Assembly: GCA_031411235.1 (NCBI GenBank)
Contig: JANOAR010000111.1
Span: forward strand, 1 to 36,214
DNA: 36,214 bases
Reading direction: 5' to 3'
Source of the DNA: JANOAR01 sp031411235
GTDB taxonomy: Bacteria > Verrucomicrobiota > Verrucomicrobiia > Verrucomicrobiales > Verrucomicrobiaceae
The notes under the pieces are model-generated. The model ran no database searches, was not told the origin of the DNA, and saw only the letters and a program-made list of their open reading frames with translations. Both the position numbers and the translations under genes were made by a program. The first letter of the stretch is position 1; each line of letters starts with the position of its first letter. Positions 24,201-29,095 of the stretch are shown here, piece after piece.

Positions 24201-24526
24201 AGGCCGTGTGGGAGTTCAGCGTCAGCGGCTATGAGGTGGTAAAGAGCTGGCTAGCCTACCGCATGAAGGCCGGCAGCGGGCGCAAAAGCAGTGACCTGGA
24301 TAACATCCGCCCCGAGGCCTGGACGGCAGCGCTCACGACTGAGCTGCTGGAACTGCTCTGGGTCATTGAGGCCACCATTGCCGAACAGCCCGACCTCGAT
24401 GGCCTGCTCGCCCTCATCATCGCCAAGCCCCTCTTTGCCGCCAGTGCCCTGCCCACACCAACCAACGCGGAGCGCAACTCGCCCACTGATGACAACGAGC
24501 CCGAGCAAACCGTCTTTGCACTTTGA
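21239..24526 (+). CDS. Single-chain type ISP-like restriction-modification enzyme (nuclease, N6-adenine methylase, specificity domain)
   Basis: The 1095-residue protein carries an N-terminal PD-(D/E)xK nuclease (D69 in GGRPD, E83 and K85 in FVELKAP). An adenine methyltransferase follows: GSYYTP at 328-333 (motif X), motif I at 367-375 and NPPY at 487-490 (motif IV). The C-terminal region matches the type ISP specificity domain (RYAGRSFDRRW, DRHRPGLW and FAWANDTLHVGDGEFGPV). It has no helicase, so it is organised like a type IIG enzyme rather than a true type ISP translocase. Motif I reads DSSAGTAAY where DPxxGxGxF is expected, so methylase activity is uncertain. If active it would both cut foreign DNA and methylate the host at its site. 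The ATG at 21239 begins MILPENLPSRF; a longer frame from 21143 adds a Cys/Gln-rich tail unlikely to be translated. Confidence 0.88.
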   Translation: MILPENLPSRFRIAAHAFADSLRANFASGMPAQPEDQLKWPVQELLQAAHPGVLTRTEVQVDGLGGRPDMGVHVHAALCGFVELKAPGHGARTANFRGRDKAQWEKFTALPNVLYTDACEWALYRSGVQTQHENKPLVVRLGGLIERGSAALDDATLTALFTLLTDFLNWSPIVPHEPRKLAELLAPLCRLLRADVAAAMQTEGSALKVLCGEIRQYLFPHTDDAQFADIYAQTLTYALLLARLNGETDLTAEHAATRLESGHGLLATTMRILTQAEARAEIETAVSILERVICAVDPQKLSKRGDPWLYFYEDFLAAYDPLLRKQTGSYYTPQEVIACQTALVSELLVERFDKRFTFADEDVVFLDSSAGTAAYPLAAIESALQLVETRLGAGAVAEYATRCAENVYAFEVQVGPYAVAHLRMTKLLRDAGATLPSDGLHVLLTDTLESPHAVPPQPPLFGRRLTEEQRRAQRVKASMPVFVCMGNPPYFREESEDDAAHTRGRWVRFGDDNATADTRPILRDFTEAAPAVHVKNLYNLYVYFWRWTLWKMFENPLPGGASQKGIVSFITASSYLRGPGFTAMRQRMREAFDELWIIDLEGDNLGARKTENVFAIQTPVCIATGVRLATKKTHKLAKVRYIRITGTKAEKLEKLAAIRSFADVAWEECFKGATEPLLPERVGDYSAWPLVTDLWPWQLNGVQWKRTWPIGETPEVLQARWRALLAAPADQRGALMRETDARNASREVDCFLDGQTLEAIRAKPRDAASLRPIRYAGRSFDRRWILPDNRLCDRHRPGLWAAHGDKQIYLTSLLTGVLGDGPAATACIHPPDLHHFRGSFGGKDVIPLWRDAAATQPNLPAALLHTLAAELGSKISAEDFLAYTYAVLSAPSYAETFAEELTVPGPRLPITCDASLFKQAVALGRRLLWLHSYGERYVPRGQKRGHLPSGSAKCHKGVPTTAAGYPQAFAWANDTLHVGDGEFGPVSQAVWEFSVSGYEVVKSWLAYRMKAGSGRKSSDLDNIRPEAWTAALTTELLELLWVIEATIAEQPDLDGLLALIIAKPLFAASALPTPTNAERNSPTDDNEPEQTVFAL

Positions 24527-24670
24527 TCCTTCATGTCATGCTGACGCTGTATTCCTCAACGATGCCGGGGTGGATGAAGGAGAACTTGCCCTCGGAGGCA
24601 AGGAATGCCGAATGCCGAAGGTGGCAGCGTCGAGTCTGCGCAGCCTGCTGCGGTGGCGAGCACGCGGAAG

Positions 24671-24844
24671 CGCTCGGGCTTGCCTGTGGCCTCGGCGGTG
24701 GAGGTGAGCCATAGGCCCTCGCAGATGGCTTGGCCTTCGAGTTTTTGGAAGGCGGCGTGCAGGGTTGCCCATCGGCGGTGGGGGTGATGGCGATGCCTTC
24801 GCCGGGATACTGCTTCTGCGCTTCGGCTCGGAGTTGATCGAAGG
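24671..24844 (-). repeat. Repeat A, copy 1
   Basis: This ~174-base copy lies inside the truncated surface-protein gene and encodes the FDQL...AEATG segment. Copies 2 (25913-26086) and 3 (27808-27868) are fragments of the same coding segment. Copy 1 carries a one-base deletion against copy 2. Each copy lies beside a PIN toxin module. Confidence 0.8.
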
Positions 24845-24906
24845 GGATGGATTTCGCGGGCTTATCGGCTGGGGCTTTGGCTTGGGGCTGGCTGAGGACT
24901 GAGGGA

Positions 24907-24923
24907 ACGGGCTCGCAGCCCGT
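24907..24923. repeat. REP-like hairpin inside the truncated surface-protein gene
   Basis: ACGGGCT (24907-24913) and AGCCCGT (24917-24923) form a 7-bp stem with a 3-base loop. The surrounding phrase, rich in GGGAACGGGCT, resembles short palindromes dispersed in this phylum. It lies in frame and would encode DTGCEPVPS, which looks foreign to the rest of the protein. Confidence 0.45.
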
Positions 24924-25037
24924 GTCACGCTGGTGGGGCTGAGCGAAGGCGACGGCGACGAGGGAAACGGATGCGATGAGGCAGAGCAATCCGTGGGGCA
25001 CGCGAGCAATGGCAAACGCTGGGGAGGATGGGCTGAA

Positions 25038-25093
25038 ATTCCATCAGAAGGGATGGCCGCAAAAGAACGCAGAAAACACGAAAGGTCAGGGGG
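25038..25093. repeat. Repeat B, copy 1
   Basis: The core is GGATGGCCGCAAAAGAACGC followed by AGAAAACACGAAAGG. It lies between vapC1 and the surface-gene fragment. The left part (ATTCCATC) is shared with copy 3 (27012-27070), and the core with copy 2 (26092-26136). Confidence 0.8.
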
Positions 25094-25154
25094 CCGTTTA
25101 GAAGCCGAGTTGAAAGTGATTGGGCAGGTCGAATCACCTGCCGATGAGAGCCCT

Positions 25155-25601
25155 TCAAGCTGAGGGCTTGCCGATCACCAAGACATCGAGCCCTGGAAAT
25201 TGTGTGAAGGCTTTGTCGGTGGTGACGAGCTGGGCACCGCTTGTGATGGCGAAGGCGGCAAGGTAGGCGTCCATCCAGAGCTTGGGGGAGCTGGTTCTAC
25301 GGACGGCTAATTTCTTCCAGATGGGTTCTAGCCGAGTCGGCTCGGGTTGGAAGAGGATTCGGTCATCGGCGAGATAGGCATCGTAGGCGGCCCAGGCTTG
25401 CTGATTGCTCAGTGGCTCATTGCCATAGATGGCGAGCACGGCTGCGGTGGTCATCAGCCGCAGAAAGGACTGCTGGGTGGAGCGGCAGAAGATAAGGCTG
25501 TCCGGCTTTGTCTCCGCATCCAGCCAAGCTTTCGCAGCTTGGTGATGCGTGTGCTTGGAGAGCGAGAGCGCCAGCCAGAGATTCGTGTCAGGCAGCTTCA
25601 T
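25155..25601 (-). CDS. vapC: PIN-domain ribonuclease toxin (VapC family), module 1
   Basis: VapC toxins are Mg2+-dependent PIN ribonucleases that cut tRNA or rRNA when not bound by antitoxin. The 148-residue protein has the first acid in KLPDTNLWLAL, a third in KLWMDAYLAAFA and a fourth in LVTTDKAF. The position usually held by Glu is Gln in RSTQQSFLRL, as also in module 2, which I take as a subfamily trait rather than a defect. The ATG at 25601 overlaps the antitoxin stop as ATGA, so translation is coupled. Repeat B copy 1 follows the gene. It is clearly related to the second module, so the two could cross-talk. Confidence 0.88.
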   Translation of the reverse strand: MKLPDTNLWLALSLSKHTHHQAAKAWLDAETKPDSLIFCRSTQQSFLRLMTTAAVLAIYGNEPLSNQQAWAAYDAYLADDRILFQPEPTRLEPIWKKLAVRRTSSPKLWMDAYLAAFAITSGAQLVTTDKAFTQFPGLDVLVIGKPSA

Positions 25602-25849
25602 GAATGCCATTCGACTTCTTGTTTAAGCAATAGGGCAGCAACTTGATCGGGCGTCAGTTCGGCAGCGCGTTGGCATTTAACCAGCGGGAGTTTCACGCGG
25701 CTGGGGCGCGCGCGGGTCGTTGCTGCGCCTGCGCTGAGGCCCTTGCTCAATAACTCCGCGATGATGTCCTTGAGTTTGAGTCTTTCATTAACGGCGCGGA
25801 GTTTGATTTCGCGAATAAGATCGTTCGGCAAGTCGAGGGTGGTCTTCAT
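25598..25849 (-). CDS. vapB: VapB-type antitoxin, module 1
   Basis: The 83-residue protein starts MKTTLDLPNDLIREIKLRAV, a ribbon-helix-helix N-terminus (strand TTLDLP, then helices). The tail (LPLVKCQRAAELTPDQVAAL) would wrap the toxin. It should bind both VapC and the module's own promoter. The open frame extends upstream to 26149 through repeat A copy 2 and the REP region, but that part is not antitoxin; the ATG at 25849 matches the family start. It is 42% or so alike by eye to module 2 in its first 35 residues. Overlap with vapC is 4 bases. Confidence 0.85.
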   Translation of the reverse strand: MKTTLDLPNDLIREIKLRAVNERLKLKDIIAELLSKGLSAGAATTRARPSRVKLPLVKCQRAAELTPDQVAALLLKQEVEWHS

Positions 25850-25912
25850 GCAGCCATTTTGCTGGTTTCCCAGCTTTCTGTCAAAATTTAAGTGCTCAAA
25901 ATTCGCCTCCTC

Positions 25913-26086
25913 GCTCGGGCGTCCCGGTGGCCTCGGCGGTGGAGGTGAGCCATGGGCCCTCGCAGGTGGCCTGCCCTTCGAGTTTCTGGAAGGCGGCGCG
26001 CAGGGTTGCGCCGTCGGCGGTGGTGGTGATGGCGATGCCGACGCCTGAATACTGCTTCTGCGCTTCGGCCCCGAGTTGATCGAAGG
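25913..26086 (-). repeat. Repeat A, copy 2
   Basis: This copy, about 174 bases, encodes FDQLGAEAQKQYSGVG and continues in frame through GATLRAAFQKLEGQA to TSTAEATG. It is an undamaged fragment of the surface-protein segment seen in copy 1, but without signal peptide or downstream part. It ends 5 bases from repeat B copy 2. Confidence 0.8.
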
Positions 26087-26091
26087 CAGCC

Positions 26092-26136
26092 GGGGATGGC
26101 CGCAAAAGGACGCAGAAAACGCGAAAGGCCGGCGGG
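26092..26136. repeat. Repeat B, copy 2
   Basis: The core GGATGGCCGCAAAAGGACGC is followed by AGAAAACGCGAAAGG. It lies between vapC2 and repeat A copy 2, in the same order and orientation as copy 1 behind vapC1. Confidence 0.8.
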
Positions 26137-26158
26137 TTCTGTTCGGCAAATTGGGCCT

Positions 26159-26605
26159 TTACAGCGTGATGAGTTCGAGCTGGAGGCCGTGTTTCACGAA
26201 CTGCTTGAAGTCCTTGTCCGTGGTCACGAATCGAAGCTGACCAGTGATGGCAAAGGCGGAGAGGTAGGCATCCATCCCGACCTTGGGCGACGGTGTGTTG
26301 AAGGCGGCGAGCTTGTGCCACAGTTTCACCGTTCCAATGGGTTCATCAAAAACGTGAACGGTGGGGAGGGCGAGTTGAATGGCGAGGATGCTGAGAGCAT
26401 CCGCATTCGTCAGACTCTGAATGCCGTAATGCTGCTGCACTGCGGGCGTGGAAATGAGGCGCAGGAAACTCAACTGAGTCGCCCGACAAAAGCAGGCGGG
26501 CGCGGTGGTGGTCACTTGCGAGAACTCGGCGTGGGCTTTCGCATGAAAGGGATGGGACGAAAACGTCATCGCCACCCATAGATTCGAGTCATAGAGCGAG
26601 TCCAA
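26159..26605 (-). CDS. vapC: PIN-domain ribonuclease toxin (VapC family), module 2
   Basis: The 148-residue protein has the PIN acids in YDSNLWVAMTF, KVGMDAYLSAFA and FVTTDKDFKQF, with Gln in RATQLSFLRL at the usual Glu position, as in module 1. It is a full-length VapC. No ATG precedes the conserved start; a TTG at 26605 gives MDSLYDSNLW and is the likely initiator. It overlaps the antitoxin end by 17 bases, so translation is coupled. Repeat B and then repeat A follow directly, the same order as behind module 1, which suggests that a unit of vapBC plus repeats was duplicated or was exchanged in the same context. Confidence 0.85.
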   Translation of the reverse strand: MDSLYDSNLWVAMTFSSHPFHAKAHAEFSQVTTTAPACFCRATQLSFLRLISTPAVQQHYGIQSLTNADALSILAIQLALPTVHVFDEPIGTVKLWHKLAAFNTPSPKVGMDAYLSAFAITGQLRFVTTDKDFKQFVKHGLQLELITL

Positions 26606-26885
26606 GTCGTTGCATGTCCTCCGTGGTAAGAGACTCCTGTTCCAGCGCGATTAGAGCTTCGGCAGTCATATCTGATGCCGGGGCATTGGCGGCGCAATGA
26701 ACCACGGGCAAACCATTGGCTTGGATCACAATCTTCGATTTTCCTGGGCGGCTAGGCGGCACGCTTTGAGCCAACCCTTGGCGCATCAGCTCGACAGCGA
26801 TGTCGGCAAGCCTCCGTCCTTCGCGGAGTGCGCGCTGTTTGATGGCGTGCAAAAGATCAGCGGGCAGGTTGAGGGTGGTCTTCAT
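26589..26885 (-). CDS. vapB: VapB-type antitoxin, module 2
   Basis: The 98-residue protein starts MKTTLNLPADLLHAIKQRAL and continues with a second helix (LADIAVELMRQGL), a ribbon-helix-helix domain related to module 1. Its tail (VVHCAANAPASDMTAEALIALEQESL) differs from module 1, as expected for antitoxins that recognise different toxins. The ATG at 26885 is well placed. The gene between it and the next module is absent; 26886-27152 holds repeat B copy 3 and nothing else I recognise. Confidence 0.85.
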   Translation of the reverse strand: MKTTLNLPADLLHAIKQRALREGRRLADIAVELMRQGLAQSVPPSRPGKSKIVIQANGLPVVHCAANAPASDMTAEALIALEQESLTTEDMQRLGLAL

Positions 26886-27011
26886 GCGAGGAGTGTGCGG
26901 TTAGGGTGGAGGTGTGTCAATGGCATGGCTACGAGGAGGGGGCATCTGTGACGAAAGAGCGAGATGGGTAGTCGTCATTCCGAAAACGGCAACCGGGGTC
27001 GAGGGATTCGA

Positions 27012-27070
27012 ATTCCATCGGAAGGGATGGCCGCGAAAGAACGCAGGAAACGCAAAAGGTTTGAGGGGGA
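27012..27070. repeat. Repeat B, copy 3
   Basis: AATTCCATCGGAAGGGATGG continues into CCGCGAAAGAACGCAGGAAA. It is the closest relative of copy 1, with which it shares the ATTCCATC extension. It lies between vapB2 and the divergent third module. Confidence 0.8.
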
Positions 27071-27152
27071 TGTTTGCGGGTTTGGGGGCGTGTGCGGGTT
27101 GTTCAATGAAATTGGTTTTGAAGCGGCTGGTTTGTGCTGCTAGCTTGAGGAC

Positions 27153-27392
27153 ATGAGCACGGTGACAGCGATGAATCCAAAAGAAATCCGAACCCAAGTG
27201 CAGCGGAGGCTGGACTCGGCCACGGATGAAGAGGTGGCTGACATACATCGGATCCTTCTTGAGATGGAGGCCGAGCGGCTGTGGAAAGAGTCGGGTGCTG
27301 GGTTTGCCGCTGACTGGCAATCGGGGCGGTTGAGTGTCGATAAGATAGAGGCGGCGGTGCAGGCTCATCGCAGCAAAGTTGCCAAAATATGA
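27153..27392 (+). CDS. Antitoxin-like protein of the third PIN module
   Basis: The 79-residue acidic, helical protein (MNPKEIRTQVQRRLDSATDE, then EVADIHRILLEMEAERLWKE) is the upstream partner of a PIN toxin. The pattern of a helical N-terminus and a C-terminal segment (DWQSGRLSVDKIEAAV) resembles the addiction-module antitoxins that precede PIN family TIGR00305 toxins. I assign function from position: its stop overlaps the toxin start as ATGA at 27389-27392. It lies on the opposite strand from modules 1 and 2, so the three modules were not acquired as a single transcript. Confidence 0.7.
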   Translation: MSTVTAMNPKEIRTQVQRRLDSATDEEVADIHRILLEMEAERLWKESGAGFAADWQSGRLSVDKIEAAVQAHRSKVAKI

Positions 27393-27805
27393 CGGTGTGC
27401 ATCGACACCAACGTGCTGTTGCAAGCCCTGGCTGAGGGCAATCCCTGTCGTCCCATTTTACGTGCATGGTTCACGGGCCGTCTCGTTTGGGTATTCAGCA
27501 CCAGCATCCTGCTGGAATATGAAGAGATCATCTGTGGTTTGGCTGGCAGGGAGCGTTGGGATGAACTGGTGAAGATGATTGAGATGGTTCGTGCGTTGAG
27601 GCCTCATTCGATTATTGAGGCCGAGCCATCCTTCCAATTTCACACGACTCCACGCGATTTGGATGACGCCAAATTTGCAGACGGCGCGATAGCCGTTCAT
27701 GCCGACTTCGTGGTTACAGAAGATTGCCATTTCCGCCCTCTGGCAGGTGCTGGTTATAAACCCCAGCCGATAACTCCAGCAGCGTTCATCGCGAAATATC
27801 TCTAG
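27389..27805 (+). CDS. PIN-domain toxin, TIGR00305-like, module 3
   Basis: The 138-residue protein has the PIN acids in VCIDTNVLLQAL, LLEYEEII, DDAKFADGAIAV and VTEDCHF, so all catalytic positions are filled. The WVFSTSILLEYEEI stretch and the Gly-rich C-terminus place it in the PIN subfamily called putative toxin component (TIGR00305), a different branch from the two VapC copies. It presumably cleaves RNA and is restrained by the protein before it. The stop (27803-27805) is followed at once by repeat A copy 3, then the DUF1854 remnant. Confidence 0.85.
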   Translation: MTVCIDTNVLLQALAEGNPCRPILRAWFTGRLVWVFSTSILLEYEEIICGLAGRERWDELVKMIEMVRALRPHSIIEAEPSFQFHTTPRDLDDAKFADGAIAVHADFVVTEDCHFRPLAGAGYKPQPITPAAFIAKYL

Positions 27806-27807
27806 CC

Positions 27808-27868
27808 GGCCTCGGCGGTGGAGGTGAGCTATATGCTTTCGATCTTTGGGAAGGCGTTGCGCAGGGTG
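27808..27868 (-). repeat. Repeat A, copy 3 (shrunken)
   Basis: On the minus strand this reads LTLRNAFPKIESI, a stop, then LTSTAEAG. It matches the LRAAFQKLEG...LTSTAEATG segment of copies 1 and 2 with an internal deletion. It starts 2 bases after the module 3 toxin and ends 2 bases before the DUF1854 remnant, so it marks the right edge of the island. Confidence 0.75.
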
Positions 27869-27870
27869 AG

Positions 27871-27996
27871 GCCAAAGACTACGGCCCCAACGGTAAAGTG
27901 CTCCTCGATGCCCTAAACAACCGCTACCTCATCCCCGACATCGACCAACTCGCGGACAAAGAGAAGCGCTTGCTGCTGACTTATATCTACTGGTGA
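27871..27996 (+). pseudogene. Orphan 3' end of the DUF1854 gene (second, diverged copy)
   Basis: These 126 bases align without gaps to 20491-20616, the end of the intact DUF1854 gene. I count 15 mismatches, about 88% identity. Only two change the protein (Glu to Lys, Thr to Pro); the others are silent, and the stop codon is in the same place. Nothing of the first 140 residues is present, and upstream sequence changes abruptly to repeat A copy 3. It is a non-functional remnant. It is followed 21 bases later by the DUF2265 gene, which was probably the original neighbour of the DUF1854 gene before the island entered. Confidence 0.92.
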
Positions 27997-28016
27997 TATA
28001 GGCTTCCAACTTTCCC

Positions 28017-29063
28017 ATGCGCCTCCCCTTTCCCACTCGCTGCTGCATTCGATACCTGCTCATCATCGCGGTGCTCATCAGCTTGGTGTCCTGCCGTGCC
28101 GTGCGTTTTTATGGCCAGGCGATCCACGGCCAGCTTCAGATGCTGCACCGGGCGCAGCCTATTCCGCAGGTGCTTGCGGATGCGAAAACGACGCCTGCGG
28201 TCGCGGCCAAGCTGCGTCTCGTGCAGGAGTTGCGCACCTTTGCCAAGGCCCACCTGGGACTGCCTGCGGAGAAGCAATACCAAAGCTACTCCGACCTCGG
28301 CAGGCCCTATGCGGTATGGGTCGTTTTTGCATCCCCCGAGTTCTCAACTAAGGCGAAGGGCTGGTGGTATCCCATCGTCGGCACGCTGCACTATCGTGGC
28401 TTCTTTGATGTCGAGGGTGCCAAGGCAGAGGCCGCTAAACTCAAGGCTGAAGGCTTCGATGTCTATGCTGGCGGCGTGGAGACTTACTCCACGCTCGGCT
28501 GGTTCAAAGACCCGGTGTTGAACACCTTCATGAAACGCAGCGACGTGGAACTCGCCGAACTTATCTTCCACGAATTGACCCACGCGAGAGTCTTCATCGC
28601 CGGCGGCACCGACTACAATGAAGCCCTGGCCACCGCTACTGCCGAGGAGGGCGTGCGGCGCTGGCTGCGATCGAAAGGCCAACTCGCCGAGCTAGCGAAG
28701 TATGAGGCGGGGCTCCGCAAAGACCGCGAGATCATCCACCTCATCCTGCGTACTCGGGATCGTTTGAAAAAGGAATACGCCCTGCCCGATCTCAGCGATG
28801 AGCCGCGCCGCGCGATGAAGAACAAGACCTTTGCCGACATGCGAGGCGAGTACGAGCAGATCAAATCGAAGTGGAAGGCGGACACGCGTTACGACCGCTG
28901 GTTTGCCAAGCCATTGAACAACGCTAGGCTCAACAGCATCGCCACCTACTACGACATGGTGCCGCATTTTGAAAAGGTGCTGAAGGAATGCGGCGGCGAT
29001 TTGGAGGCCTACTTCAAGCGCGTGGCCAATGATAAGCCTCCTGCGAAGGATAAAGAGGAATAA
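28017..29063 (+). CDS. Putative aminopeptidase, DUF2265 family, lipoprotein
   Basis: The 348-residue protein has a basic N-terminus, a hydrophobic core (YLLIIAVLISL) and LVSC at C26, so it should be a lipoprotein. The gluzincin-like metal site is HELTH (H185-H189) within LAELIFHELTHARVF, followed by NEALATATAEEGVRRWL, which supplies the downstream Glu. Both match the predicted aminopeptidase family PF10023 (DUF2265), whose members have not been studied much. Substrate unknown. The length is typical. It starts 20 bases after the DUF1854 remnant; the two short gaps suggest that it originally followed the DUF1854 gene. Confidence 0.85.
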   Translation: MRLPFPTRCCIRYLLIIAVLISLVSCRAVRFYGQAIHGQLQMLHRAQPIPQVLADAKTTPAVAAKLRLVQELRTFAKAHLGLPAEKQYQSYSDLGRPYAVWVVFASPEFSTKAKGWWYPIVGTLHYRGFFDVEGAKAEAAKLKAEGFDVYAGGVETYSTLGWFKDPVLNTFMKRSDVELAELIFHELTHARVFIAGGTDYNEALATATAEEGVRRWLRSKGQLAELAKYEAGLRKDREIIHLILRTRDRLKKEYALPDLSDEPRRAMKNKTFADMRGEYEQIKSKWKADTRYDRWFAKPLNNARLNSIATYYDMVPHFEKVLKECGGDLEAYFKRVANDKPPAKDKEE

Positions 29064-29095
29064 TAGAAATGGCAGAGTGGCAGCGTTGCCACGCA

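Larger units (their letters stand above)
24531..25001 (-). pseudogene. N-terminal fragment of a surface-protein gene, frameshifted
   Basis: The reading starts with a signal peptide (MPHGLLCLIASVSLVAVAFA) and continues IPFDQLRAEAQKQYPGEGI. By comparison with the second copy at 25913-26086, one base is missing near 24768-24771. The true frame then gives AAFQKLEGQAICEGLWLTST. A 7-base tandem duplication (GAATGCC at 24603-24609 and 24610-24616) shifts the frame back, and the fragment ends in HPGIVEEYSVSM, a phrase I know from large verrucomicrobial surface proteins, where it is followed by hundreds of residues. Those are missing here; the 3' end of the restriction gene begins 4 bases beyond. A REP-like hairpin (24907-24923) also sits in the coding frame. 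Confidence 0.7.
20617..27870. mobile_element. Defence/toxin-antitoxin island bracketed by direct repeats of the DUF1854 gene 3' end
   Basis: The 7.25-kb segment lies between the stop of the intact DUF1854 gene and an orphan copy of that gene's last 126 bases (27871-27996) in the same orientation. Inside are a C-terminal fragment of a surface-protein gene, a type ISP-like restriction enzyme, an N-terminal fragment of a surface-protein gene with frameshifts, and three PIN toxin modules. Three copies each of two repeat families lie between them. The content is accessory while both flanks are ordinary chromosomal genes. No integrase, transposase or tRNA is present, so the way it entered is inferred from the duplicated gene end only. 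Confidence 0.65.

Noticed and set aside
25598..26149. 183-residue version of the VapB1 antitoxin
   Set aside because: The first 100 residues come from repeats A and B read in a fortuitous frame; the family start is the Met at 25849.
20617..27870. Integrase-driven genomic island or prophage
   Set aside because: No tyrosine or serine recombinase, excisionase, phage structural gene, tRNA or short att core was found; the flanking repeats are gene ends of 126 bases at 88% identity, too diverged for recently recombined att sites.
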